Assembly: GCA_937906775.1 (NCBI GenBank)
Contig: CALCUD010000002.1
Coordinates: 62,001 to 126,000, forward strand
Origin: an uncultured Clostridia bacterium
GTDB taxonomy: Bacteria; Bacillota; Clostridia; Christensenellales; Aristaeellaceae
DNA: 64,000 bases
Reading direction: 5' to 3'
In this document: one piece after another, positions 1-8,237 of the stretch
How the letters are laid out: the number at the start of each line of letters is the position of its first letter
Numbering within the stretch: position 1 is the first letter of the stretch
Position numbers and translations under genes: made by a program
Notes under the pieces: model-generated
The model's database searches: none
Seen by the model: only the letters and a program-made list of their open reading frames with translations
What the model was told of the DNA's origin: nothing

Positions 1-20
1 CATAGGAGGTTTCTCTGATT

Positions 21-1064
21 ATGAAGAAACTGCTTGCTCTGGTTCTGGTAGTCATGATGGCTCTGGGCTGCGTCTCCGCGATGGCGGACCCGATCAAGAT
101 GGATTCCCTGACGCTGGAATTCGTACCTTCCAAGGATGCTGACGTCATCATCGCCGGCACCCAGAATCTGCCCGAACTGGTTAAAGCTGAAATGCTGAAC
201 CAGGGCTACGACATCGGTGAAGTCAAAGTTTCCGTCGGCATCAGCTACGATGCCACCGGCGAAGCCATGGCTGCCGGCGCTATCGATGTGGGCTGGCTGC
301 CCGGCGGCACCTACGCCCTCTATTCCGATGATACCGAAGTTATCCTGACCGCTACCCGCAACGGTCTGTCCAATGACAGCACCAATCCCGCCGACTGGAA
401 CGGCGAAGCCAACAAGACCCTGAAGGACGGCCCGCAGGTCACCTTCTACCGCGCCCTGATCTATGCCGCTCCCACCGAATACGGCAAGAAGCTGGCTGAG
501 AAAGTCAACAACGGCGAAAAGCTGACCTGGGAAGAACTCGACGCCGCTACCTGGGCTGTCCAGAAGACCTCCTCCTCCGCCGGCTACATTTATCCCACCA
601 TGTGGCTGATGGCTAACTATGACGGCAAAAAGCTGTCCGACCTGAGCAAAGTGACTCCTCTGGATTCCGGCTACGGCACCGCTTTCTCCATGGCTGCCGC
701 GGAGCAGGTCGACATCATCGTTTGCTACGCCGACGGCCGCAACGACTATGAAGCGTCCTGGAATATCCCGGTTGATCAGCAGGATGAAACCGGCAAGCAG
801 GGCATGGGCCGCGAAGCTTCCATCTGGGAAGAGCTGAACGTTATCGGCGTGACCGACGGTATCTACAATGACACCGTGGCCATCTCCAAGGATTGCCCCT
901 GGTACACCGAAGAAGCCAAGACCGCGCTGCAGAACTGCTTCATCAACATCATCAACAGCGAAGAAGGCAAAGCCATCTTTGACGTGTACAGCCACACCGG
1001 CTACGCCGTCGCGACGGATGCCGACTACGACGGAGCACGTCTGGCTCTGGAACTGACCAAATAA
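21..1064 (+). CDS. phnD: Phosphonate/phosphite-type ABC transporter substrate-binding protein (PhnD-like)
   Basis: Extracytoplasmic binding protein of a PhnCDE-type importer, 347 residues, the usual family length. The N-terminus is a signal peptide (Lys-Lys, hydrophobic core, then SAMA-D), so cleavage by signal peptidase I is likely. A Cys precedes that site, but the residues around it fit a lipobox poorly. The body contains the PhnD-type pattern of a binding domain with 'AAGAIDVGWLPGGTYALY'. A ribosome site AGGAGGT lies at 4-10. Codons favour C endings (GGC, AAC, ACC) more than in the neighbours, as in highly expressed genes. It heads the operon with phnC and two phnE genes. The true ligand (phosphonate, phosphite or another phosphorylated compound) cannot be read from the sequence. 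Confidence 0.88.
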   Translation: MKKLLALVLVVMMALGCVSAMADPIKMDSLTLEFVPSKDADVIIAGTQNLPELVKAEMLNQGYDIGEVKVSVGISYDATGEAMAAGAIDVGWLPGGTYALYSDDTEVILTATRNGLSNDSTNPADWNGEANKTLKDGPQVTFYRALIYAAPTEYGKKLAEKVNNGEKLTWEELDAATWAVQKTSSSAGYIYPTMWLMANYDGKKLSDLSKVTPLDSGYGTAFSMAAAEQVDIIVCYADGRNDYEASWNIPVDQQDETGKQGMGREASIWEELNVIGVTDGIYNDTVAISKDCPWYTEEAKTALQNCFINIINSEEGKAIFDVYSHTGYAVATDADYDGARLALELTK

Positions 1065-1080
1065 CCGGCTACGGTTTTCC

Positions 1081-1117
1081 GGCGCCCTGTATCCCATCCG
1101 GCTGCAGGGCGCCTTTT
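1081..1117 (+). terminator. Intercistronic hairpin between phnD and phnC
   Basis: Perfect 9-bp arms GGCGCCCTG (1081-1089) and CAGGGCGCC (1105-1113) are followed by TTTT. Placed just after the binding-protein gene, it probably acts as a partial terminator or 3' end stabiliser, giving more binding protein than ATPase and permease. Confidence 0.7.
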
Positions 1118-1153
1118 CCTGTTACCAGCAATAAAACAGAGAGATGATGAGCC

Positions 1154-1918
1154 ATGATTGAATTCAAGAATGTTTTCAAGACCTATCCCAACGGGTTTAC
1201 CGCGCTGAAGGACGTCAATCTCCGGATCGAGCAGGGGGAGTTTGTGGCTATTATCGGCCTTTCCGGCGCCGGAAAATCCACGATCCTGCGCTGTATCAAC
1301 CGGATGCACGACATCACGCAGGGTTCCCTGACGGTCAACGGGATCGATGTCAGTACCCTGAAGGGCAAGTCGCTGCGGCGCTACCGCCGGAAGGTGGGCA
1401 TGATTTTTCAGAGCTTTAATCTGGTTTCCCGCAGCACTGCGATTAAAAATGTGCTGACGGCGGATGTTCCGGATATGAATTTCTTCCGGGTCCTTTTCGG
1501 CATCTTCAATAAAAAACAGAAGATGCGCGCCCTTGAGAGCCTGGACAAGGTCGGCATTCTCGATAAGGCTTATACCCGCTGCGACCAGCTGTCCGGCGGT
1601 CAGCAGCAGCGCGTCGCACTCGCAAGAACGCTGAACCAGAATCCGGAGATCATTCTCGCGGATGAACCTGTCGCTTCTCTGGACCCGATCACGGCCCGCC
1701 AGGTGATGCAGGACTTTGTCCGTATCAACAAAGATTACAACATCTCCATTCTTCTGAACATTCACCATGTCGATCTGGCACTGCAATACTGCGACCGGGT
1801 CATCGGGATCCGGGAGGGTGTTATTGTATTCGACGGGCCTGCGGCGACCATCACACCGGAGCAGATCGATGAGGTTTATAACGGGACCAAGGTGCCCACA
1901 CTGGGCGACGGGGAGTAA
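1154..1918 (+). CDS. phnC: Phosphonate-type ABC transporter ATP-binding protein (PhnC)
   Basis: ATPase subunit of the importer, 254 residues. Walker A is GLSGAGKST at residues 35-43. The Q-loop region reads 'GMIFQSFNL', the signature is LSGGQQQR, Walker B is 'IILADEPVASLD', and the switch His is in 'NIHHVDLA'. The length and the 'FKTYPNGFTALKDVNL' start match PhnC. It starts at ATG 1154 after GAGAGATGATGA and ends 6 bp before the first permease gene, so translation is probably coupled. It should drive uptake of whatever the PhnD-like protein binds. Confidence 0.92.
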   Translation: MIEFKNVFKTYPNGFTALKDVNLRIEQGEFVAIIGLSGAGKSTILRCINRMHDITQGSLTVNGIDVSTLKGKSLRRYRRKVGMIFQSFNLVSRSTAIKNVLTADVPDMNFFRVLFGIFNKKQKMRALESLDKVGILDKAYTRCDQLSGGQQQRVALARTLNQNPEIILADEPVASLDPITARQVMQDFVRINKDYNISILLNIHHVDLALQYCDRVIGIREGVIVFDGPAATITPEQIDEVYNGTKVPTLGDGE

Positions 1919-1924
1919 CGCGCC

Positions 1925-2794
1925 ATGAAAAAAACGAAAACATTCCAGGGCGATCCGGCGCTTCCCGCCCGGGTGAAGCTCTTTGACCGGATTTTCAAAC
2001 CGCAGGTCATTACGCTGGAGAACGGTCATACTGTGACCAGACCCAGGACCAGGGCTTTCCTGATCGGCGGGATTCTGATCGCTGTGATCGTATGGGCGCT
2101 GTATATGACAGGCTTCAGCTTTGATGTGATCGTCAAGCGCTTTGGCAAGCTGCTGGATCTGCTGAAAAAGGTTTTCAATCCCGACTGGGAATTTTTTGGC
2201 AAGGTGACCGGTCCGCTGCTGGACACGATCAAGATGTCGGTCCTCGGAACCGTGATCGGCTGCGCGCTGTCGCTGCCGGTGGCGATCCTTTCCTCCAGCA
2301 ATATTAACAGGAACAAGCCGATCGTTGCTTTTTTCCGCTTCCTGCTGGGCTTGATCCGGACGCTGCCGACCCTGATCCTTGCGCAGGTCTGCGCGCTGAT
2401 CTTCGGACTCGGTACCTTCGCGGGGACGGTTGCAATCGTGATTTTCACCTTCGGAATCGTGAGCAAGATGCTGTTTGAAAGTATCGAGACGATCGACATG
2501 GGTCCGTTCGAAGCCATGGAGGCGCAGGGCGCCAGCAAATTCCAGTCTTTCTGGAGCGCCTGTGTGCCGCAGATCCTTCCGGTTTATCTGAGCCATTGCC
2601 TGTACTGCTTTGAGATGAATGTCCGGGCGTCCGCGATCCTGGGTTATGTCGGGGCAGGCGGACTGGGCATCACGATCAATGAGCGGGTCGGCTGGCGTGA
2701 TTACGAAGGACTGGGCATGGTGCTCCTTTGCCTGTTCGTCGTGGTGACCCTGATTGAATTCTTCAGCGCGTTCCTGCGCCGGAAACTGAGCTGA
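1925..2794 (+). CDS. phnE: Phosphonate-type ABC transporter permease (first PhnE)
   Basis: Membrane subunit, 289 residues. A cytosolic N-terminal stretch of about 40 residues is followed by a first membrane helix (about residues 40-60) and a BPD_transp_1 core with several helices. The EAA-type loop reads 'EAMEAQGASKFQSFWSACVPQILP', which contacts PhnC. The end 'GAGGLGITINERVGWRDYEG' is characteristic of PhnE proteins. It lies in an operon with a second, diverged PhnE, so the channel is probably a PhnE1-PhnE2 heterodimer. Confidence 0.88.
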   Translation: MKKTKTFQGDPALPARVKLFDRIFKPQVITLENGHTVTRPRTRAFLIGGILIAVIVWALYMTGFSFDVIVKRFGKLLDLLKKVFNPDWEFFGKVTGPLLDTIKMSVLGTVIGCALSLPVAILSSSNINRNKPIVAFFRFLLGLIRTLPTLILAQVCALIFGLGTFAGTVAIVIFTFGIVSKMLFESIETIDMGPFEAMEAQGASKFQSFWSACVPQILPVYLSHCLYCFEMNVRASAILGYVGAGGLGITINERVGWRDYEGLGMVLLCLFVVVTLIEFFSAFLRRKLS

Positions 2795-2808
2795 GAGGAG
2801 GGAGCCTG

Positions 2809-3666
2809 ATGAGCGAAAAACTGCATAAACTGGAAGAGGCTCTCGACCGGAAGCTGACGGCGGCGGAAGCGTATGCCGCCCGCCCGAGAAAATGGTGGCT
2901 GTATCTGATCATTGTCCTGATCGTCGCGACGCTGATCGGCTGGTCATCCTCGGCAGTGGAATTCAAGGGCGTGACGCAGGTTGGCTCCGAGGTCGCGAGC
3001 GGCGTGTTTCACGGCATATTCCAACCGGATACCGCGCTGATGTTCGGAACCGGCGATACGGACGTGCCCTATCTGCTGCTGCAGACGATTTCCATCGCGA
3101 TTCTGGGAACGCTGTTCGGCGCGATCCTCGCGATCCCCTTCGCGTTTCTTTCCGCTGAGAATATCATGCCCAAGCCGATCGCATATCTGTTCCGTATCGT
3201 GATCCTGATGATCCGGACGATTCCCAGCCTTGTCTGGGCGCTGATGTGGATCCGTGTGACCGGTCCGGGACCGGCCTGCGGCGTGATCACACAATCCATC
3301 TGTTCCATCGGGATGATCTCAAAGATGTACATCACAGCCATCGAAGATCTCGACACGAAGATCCTGGAAAGCCTGGACGCCATGGGATGTAACGCTTTCC
3401 AGAAGATCCGCTACGGCGTGATCCCGCAGCTGACAGCCAGCTTTGTTTCCACGACGATCTACCGTTTTGACATCAACCTGAAGGATGCCACGACGCTCGG
3501 TATCGTCGGCGCGGGCGGAATCGGCGCCTCGCTGGTGCAGTGCCTGAACAGCCGCCGCTGGGCGATGGTCGGCGCCTTTGTATGGGGACTGATGGTCCTC
3601 GTGGTCATCATTGAATTCTTCTCGACCAGGATCCGGGCCAAGCTGGCCAGAGGAGAAACCGCGTGA
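2809..3666 (+). CDS. phnE: Phosphonate-type ABC transporter permease (second PhnE)
   Basis: Second permease subunit, 285 residues, start ATG after a strong GAGGAGGG site. One membrane helix near residues 30-50 precedes the BPD_transp_1 core; the coupling loop reads 'ESLDAMGCNAFQKIRYGVIPQL', and the tail 'IVGAGGIGASLVQCLNSRRW' fits PhnE. It is clearly homologous to the preceding permease but not a recent duplicate. Its TGA overlaps the GTG start of the next gene (GTGA at 3663-3666), which ties the nucleotidase to the transporter. Confidence 0.87.
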   Translation: MSEKLHKLEEALDRKLTAAEAYAARPRKWWLYLIIVLIVATLIGWSSSAVEFKGVTQVGSEVASGVFHGIFQPDTALMFGTGDTDVPYLLLQTISIAILGTLFGAILAIPFAFLSAENIMPKPIAYLFRIVILMIRTIPSLVWALMWIRVTGPGPACGVITQSICSIGMISKMYITAIEDLDTKILESLDAMGCNAFQKIRYGVIPQLTASFVSTTIYRFDINLKDATTLGIVGAGGIGASLVQCLNSRRWAMVGAFVWGLMVLVVIIEFFSTRIRAKLARGETA

Positions 3667-5153
3667 AGAAAAAGCTGACGGTGTATTTTACCTCCGACAT
3701 TCACGGTTATCTGTTTCCAACCGATTTTATCGCCCCCGAGGCTGTGCCGACGGGGCTGTTTTCCATGAATTTCCCGAAGGACGGGAATACGCTGATCCTG
3801 GACGGAGGCGATCTGCTGCAGGGAACGCCGCTGACCGCGTACTGCGTACGGAACGGGTGGGCGGATCCTCTGGCGGACGCGCTGAATGAAAAAGCCTACG
3901 ATTTCATTACGCTCGGAAATCATGACTGCGGGACCGGCGTCCGGTTCCTCGCGGAGTTTCTCGGCAGATGCCGGGCACAGTGCCTGTGCGCGAACATTAC
4001 GGGGGAGGACGGATCTTTACCGATCCGCCCCTGGGCGGTCAAAATCATGGAAAACGGTCTTCGGGTCGGCGTGGTCGGACTGAGTACCGAATATGTGACA
4101 CGGTGGGAACAACCGAAAGACCTGGCGGGACTAAGCATTCGACCGGTCCTGCAGGCAGCCCGGGAAGCCGTTGCCGAACTGAAAAAGGAAATGCCGGATC
4201 TGATCATCGGCCTGTATCACGGAGGACTGGAAAAGGATCCGGAGACAGGAGCGGATCGGAATCCCGGTGAAAATATCGGATGCATCCTGTGTGAGGAGCT
4301 TCCCTTTGATCTGTTTCTGACGGGCCATCAGCATCTGATCATTCCGGGCACATCCTGGAAGGGGATCCCCGTTGCCCAGCCGGGAAGCAACGGCAAATAT
4401 TATATCCGGGCTGACTGGGAGGAAGGGAGCGGTTTTTCAACGGTGCTCCTCGCGCCGGAGAAGCCTGCGGAACTGACGTCTCCAAAGATTGCGCTGCTGA
4501 ACACGATCAGTGCATGGATGGACGCCCCTGTCGGGCGGCTCAGCCGGGCGCTGGAGGCGGAGGACCGGGTGAAGATGGCTTCCGGGGGTTCGGGGATTGC
4601 CGATTTCATCAATCTTGTTCAGATGGACGCATCCGGCGCGGATCTGAGCTGCACGGCGCTGGCCAACAGCGTTGGAGGCTTCCGGAAAGAAGTGACCGTG
4701 CGGGATGTCCTGACCAGCTACCCCTATACGAATACGCTGGTCATACGGCAGGTGACAGGCAGGGTACTCCGGCAGGCGCTGGAGAAGAGCGCGGATTATT
4801 TTGACCGGGATCCGGACGGAACCCTCCGGATCGCGGATCAATATCTGCTCCCGACGCCGAGTCACTTCAATTACGACTTTTTCCTCGGTATGGACTATGT
4901 GCTTGCCCTGTCAAAGCCGCGGGGCGAGCGGGTGGTATCCATGAAATTCCGTGGAAGGGAGATCGACCCCGAGGATACGCTGACGCTGTGCATGAACAGT
5001 TTCCGCTCCTCCGGAAACTTCGGGTTTGACTTCTACCGGGACTGCCCGATCGTGAAGGAAATCCGGACGGAAGTCAGCGATCTGATCATCGATTATCTGG
5101 GAAAGCATACTTTGACGGAAATACCGGACGCGCATCCGATCCGGTGCATATGA
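3663..5153 (+). CDS. Cytosolic metallophosphoesterase / 5'-nucleotidase
   Basis: Two-domain UshA/YfkN-like phosphohydrolase, 496 residues. The metallophosphatase domain carries the metal motifs SDIHG, DGGDLLQG, GNHDCG, the YHGG His and TGHQH. The C-terminal 5'-nucleotidase domain (about residues 290-496) contains 'NSVGGFRKEVTVRDVLTSYP'. There is no signal peptide: the protein starts directly on the first strand (MKKKLTVYFTSDIHG). It should therefore act in the cytoplasm, unlike secreted UshA. The GTG start overlaps the permease stop. Family members hydrolyse nucleoside monophosphates, UDP-sugars or cyclic nucleotides. The substrate here is inferred only from context, perhaps the compound brought in by the Phn-type importer. 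Confidence 0.85.
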   Translation: MKKKLTVYFTSDIHGYLFPTDFIAPEAVPTGLFSMNFPKDGNTLILDGGDLLQGTPLTAYCVRNGWADPLADALNEKAYDFITLGNHDCGTGVRFLAEFLGRCRAQCLCANITGEDGSLPIRPWAVKIMENGLRVGVVGLSTEYVTRWEQPKDLAGLSIRPVLQAAREAVAELKKEMPDLIIGLYHGGLEKDPETGADRNPGENIGCILCEELPFDLFLTGHQHLIIPGTSWKGIPVAQPGSNGKYYIRADWEEGSGFSTVLLAPEKPAELTSPKIALLNTISAWMDAPVGRLSRALEAEDRVKMASGGSGIADFINLVQMDASGADLSCTALANSVGGFRKEVTVRDVLTSYPYTNTLVIRQVTGRVLRQALEKSADYFDRDPDGTLRIADQYLLPTPSHFNYDFFLGMDYVLALSKPRGERVVSMKFRGREIDPEDTLTLCMNSFRSSGNFGFDFYRDCPIVKEIRTEVSDLIIDYLGKHTLTEIPDAHPIRCI

Positions 5154-5168
5154 CAGGAGGATACAGTC

Positions 5169-6149
5169 ATGACGGAACAGGTATTCAAAACGGTGCTTCT
5201 GATGGCGCTTCCGGCTTCGGGCAAATCCGAGGTCCGGAATTTCATGGCGCATATGGACCCCGATATTCTTCGCGATGAATTCCATATCGGTGAGAATCTG
5301 CAGCTGGATGATTTCCCGTATGTCCATATGATGCGCCGGATCGATAATGAACTTCAGGCGATGGGCAGGCCCCGGATCTTCTATCCGGGAGAGGAACCCT
5401 TCATTGACGGGCGTGACTGGGGAACGCTCTGTGCGCTGCTGAGCGAGGATTATCATGATCTGATGAACCGGAATGTGATCCGGACAGATTCTGCGGCAAA
5501 GCTTCTGTTTGACCGGATCGACCGGGCCGGGGCTGAGGCGGGGATCCCGCGCAGGATGGGTATACTGTCGGAGGAGATCCGGGAGGAGCTGGCATGCCGA
5601 CTTGAAACGGAAGCCCGGAAAATGCTGGAGGAAAAGCACGCGGGTTATCCGGATTCCTTTGAAAACAAAACGGTCATTATCGAATGCGCCCGGGGCGGGC
5701 CGGATGGCGCGTCCATGCCGCTTCAGGGGACCTTCGGGTATCAGTACAGCCTGCCGATGTTCTGTCCGGAGATCCTGGAGACGGCTTCTGTTCTGTACAT
5801 CTGGGTGACTCCGGAGGAATCCAGACGGAAGAACAGTGACCGGGCGGATCCTGACGATCCCGGATCGAACCTGCATCACGGCGTCCCCATGGCAGTTATG
5901 CTCGGAGATTACGGCTGTGACGATATGCAGTGGTTGCGGGAACATGCTGAAACTCCCGGAACTCTGACGGTCCGGGCGCACGGAAAGACCTACAGCCTTC
6001 CCATCGGCGTGTTTGACAACCGGATTGATAAGACATCCTTCCTCCGGGAGGATGCGGAGAAATGGGATCCGGAGAAGGTCAGGGAAGTGACGGCCGCGAT
6101 CCGGGCAGCTACGGACGCAATGGTCCGCGAAGGAGGACACAGGACTTGA
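5169..6149 (+). CDS. P-loop protein of unknown function in the phn operon
   Basis: A 326-residue soluble protein that I cannot assign to a named family. Near the N-terminus a beta strand (KTVLLMALP) runs into ASGKS, with Lys19-Ser20 placed like a Walker A loop, but the first Gly of GxxxxGK[ST] is replaced by Ala13. This resembles kinase-like P-loop proteins such as the adenylylsulfate kinase or zeta-toxin type. 'VIIECARGG' near residue 165 could be a Walker B-like strand. The start is ATG after ACAGGAGGATA, 15 bp behind the nucleotidase. It overlaps surE by 4 nt. Position between two nucleotide phosphatases suggests a nucleoside or nucleotide kinase, but that is inference. Confidence 0.55.
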   Translation: MTEQVFKTVLLMALPASGKSEVRNFMAHMDPDILRDEFHIGENLQLDDFPYVHMMRRIDNELQAMGRPRIFYPGEEPFIDGRDWGTLCALLSEDYHDLMNRNVIRTDSAAKLLFDRIDRAGAEAGIPRRMGILSEEIREELACRLETEARKMLEEKHAGYPDSFENKTVIIECARGGPDGASMPLQGTFGYQYSLPMFCPEILETASVLYIWVTPEESRRKNSDRADPDDPGSNLHHGVPMAVMLGDYGCDDMQWLREHAETPGTLTVRAHGKTYSLPIGVFDNRIDKTSFLREDAEKWDPEKVREVTAAIRAATDAMVREGGHRT

Positions 6150-6898
6150 ATATTCTGCTGGTTAATGACGACGGTTTTGACAGCGCATATCTGCACGCTT
6201 TCTGCCGTGCCGCGGCGGCCCGGGGACACCGGGTCCGCGTTGCGGCTCCGGCGACCCAGCAGAGCGCGAAATCCCATTCCTTTTCCATCCGGGAGCCGAT
6301 CATGACGGAGGAACGGAAAATGGAAGGCGCTGAACGAGCCTGGGCGCTGTGGGGGACCCCGGTGGACTGCTCCCGGATCGGATTTCTTGAACTGTTTCCG
6401 GAGGCGGAGATCGTGATCAGTGGAATCAACAACGGATTGAATGAGGCCTGCGATATCTATCCGTCCGGCACGGTCGCCGCGGCCCGGGAGGCGGCGCTGT
6501 ATCATTTTCCGGCCATGGCGGTCAGCACGGACTACAATCTGCCGGAAGAGACACTGAATGTTTATATCGAATGGTGCCTGACCCTGGCGGAGCGTCTGAT
6601 CACGTATGATATTCCGGACAGCGCGCTGCTGAATGTAAATATTCCCTCCGTAACGCTCGCGGAACTGAAAGAGCCGGTCTTTTGCCCGCTGAACCGCACC
6701 GTATATGAAAACCATTATATCCGGCGGCAGGACCCGCGCGGGAACACCTATTTCTGGCTCGGCCCGGAGATCCATAACGATCATCCGGCGGAGGGAACGG
6801 ATGTCTGGTATCTGAATCACGGACATATTACCTGCACCTTCCTCGGGCCGGACGATCTGGATCAGAGCCGGTATGCGGATCTGCTGACATCCCTGTGA
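6146..6898 (+). CDS. surE: 5'/3'-nucleotidase SurE
   Basis: SurE-type metal-dependent nucleoside-monophosphate phosphatase, about 250 residues. The N-terminus NILLVNDDGFDS carries the Asp-Asp metal pair, and 'ISGINNGLNEACDIYPSGTV' holds the conserved SGxNxG and the SGTV loop. I chose the TTG at 6146 because AGGAGG at 6131-6136 sits 9 nt upstream and the homology begins there; a longer frame from 6062 would add a non-homologous head. It overlaps the previous gene by 4 nt, so it is the last gene of the transporter operon. Confidence 0.9.
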   Translation: MNILLVNDDGFDSAYLHAFCRAAAARGHRVRVAAPATQQSAKSHSFSIREPIMTEERKMEGAERAWALWGTPVDCSRIGFLELFPEAEIVISGINNGLNEACDIYPSGTVAAAREAALYHFPAMAVSTDYNLPEETLNVYIEWCLTLAERLITYDIPDSALLNVNIPSVTLAELKEPVFCPLNRTVYENHYIRRQDPRGNTYFWLGPEIHNDHPAEGTDVWYLNHGHITCTFLGPDDLDQSRYADLLTSL

Positions 6899-6928
6899 GA
6901 TCGGTGAACGGACGTACATAAATAACGG

Positions 6929-6956
6929 CTTGTTTTTTCGGGATTCCCGGTATAAC
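6929..6956 (+). promoter_or_regulatory. Candidate promoter of the diguanylate cyclase gene
   Basis: CTTGTT (6929-6934) and TATAAC (6951-6956) with a 16-bp spacer. The A+T-rich stretch to 6970 stands out from the GC-rich surroundings. It lies 65 bp before the start codon. Confidence 0.45.
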
Positions 6957-7021
6957 ATATATACATATTAGCAGAAAACGTTTTTCCTGAAGCTGACCAG
7001 ACGTAAGTTGAGGTGACCGGA

Positions 7022-8182
7022 ATGAAAACGCAGGCGCTCGCGATGAGCGTGGACTTCACCTGTATGGCGTTCACGCTGATCCTCTTTGTTTCAGGCTTCT
7101 TTCTTGGATGGAGAAAAAATCTGCACGGCCGTCTGTTCATGGGCCTTGCGGGAACCTGGAGCATCGCACTGTTCGCGGACGCGATGGCCTGGCATTCGGA
7201 TCTGACGGACGGACTCAGTGCGCTGGACTGGTTCTTTTCCGTTCTTTCCTGCTGTATGGCGGAAATCATGATCACGCTGTTCGTTTACTATATGCTGACG
7301 CTCCTGCGCGACCGGGGAAAGAAAAAGCGTGTTGACTGGACCCTCGGACATATCTCTTTACTGCTGAACTTTGTCGGCGTTTTGCTGACTGTCATTTTCG
7401 CCGCGACCGGAAAACTCTTTGTTCCGGATGAGACAGGTTCCGCGCTGCTCCCGGGCGATTACTATATGGTAGTCGGCCTGACGCCGATGCTGACGATCAT
7501 CGGGATCGTTATATACAGCTTGAAACGGCCGGCTGTGCGCGGCACCCGGATATCGGGGATTGTGCTGACCTATGTGGCGTTCCCTTTCCTCGGGGGCATA
7601 TGTGAAACATTTGTTACGGATCAGTTTCCGTTCTCCATGCCGCTGACGGCACTGGCTCTTCTGATCGTTTATGTCGTTCTGCAGTCCCACGAGATCGATG
7701 ATACCCGCGAACGGGAAAAAATTCTGGAAGAACTTTCAACGGTTGACGTCATGACCGGATCCAATAACCGCAGGGCTTTTGAAGAACGTCTTTCGGCGCT
7801 CGGTCCGACGGATCAGATCTGCATGATATTCTGTGATATGAACGGCCTGAAGCTGGCCAACGATAATTTCGGGCATGAGGCCGGTGATCAGATGCTGATC
7901 GATTTTGCTATTCTGATCCGCCGGCACTTCGGCAAATTGAACACTTACCGGATCAGCGGGGATGAGTTTGTGGCAATCTGCCCGGCACAGAACCGGGACG
8001 AGACGGAGAAAAGAGTGAACGAATTCAAGGCGGAAGTGGCGCAGGTCGGCGACGTCGCTTCGGTCGGAGTAGCCTACGGGATCGGAAAACATGCCAACGA
8101 GATCATGGATCAGGCTGAAATGATGATGTATGAGGATAAAGACGCATATTATATCCGGACCGGGAAACCGCGCCGCCGCTGA
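7022..8182 (+). CDS. Membrane diguanylate cyclase with SGDEF motif
   Basis: About 386 residues. The N-terminal half (about residues 1-220) has several hydrophobic helices, resembling a 7TM-type sensor. A short linker (DDTREREKILEEL) leads into a GGDEF domain (about 225-380) with 'DVMTGSNNRRAF', a Mg-binding CDMNGLK and 'AEMMMYEDKDAYY'. The signature is SGDEF rather than GGDEF, and the position of the RxxD inhibitory site is not conserved. The family makes cyclic di-GMP from two GTP. SGDEF enzymes can be active, so activity is likely but unproven. Start: ATG 7022, preceded by GAGGTGA; a GTG 9 nt upstream is the alternative. Confidence 0.8.
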   Translation: MKTQALAMSVDFTCMAFTLILFVSGFFLGWRKNLHGRLFMGLAGTWSIALFADAMAWHSDLTDGLSALDWFFSVLSCCMAEIMITLFVYYMLTLLRDRGKKKRVDWTLGHISLLLNFVGVLLTVIFAATGKLFVPDETGSALLPGDYYMVVGLTPMLTIIGIVIYSLKRPAVRGTRISGIVLTYVAFPFLGGICETFVTDQFPFSMPLTALALLIVYVVLQSHEIDDTREREKILEELSTVDVMTGSNNRRAFEERLSALGPTDQICMIFCDMNGLKLANDNFGHEAGDQMLIDFAILIRRHFGKLNTYRISGDEFVAICPAQNRDETEKRVNEFKAEVAQVGDVASVGVAYGIGKHANEIMDQAEMMMYEDKDAYYIRTGKPRRR

Positions 8183-8237
8183 TTTGACAAAGCCGGTCTA
8201 TCTCTTTACAATTGACCGGATGACAGGAGGCGCCGTG

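Noticed and set aside
7013..8130. Extended N-termini for the VanW gene (8130), thrC (15324), nitroreductase (48650), LUD gene (47247) and metallo-beta-lactamase gene (34153)
   Set aside because: Homology and ribosome sites begin at the internal start codons given in the features; the extensions have neither.
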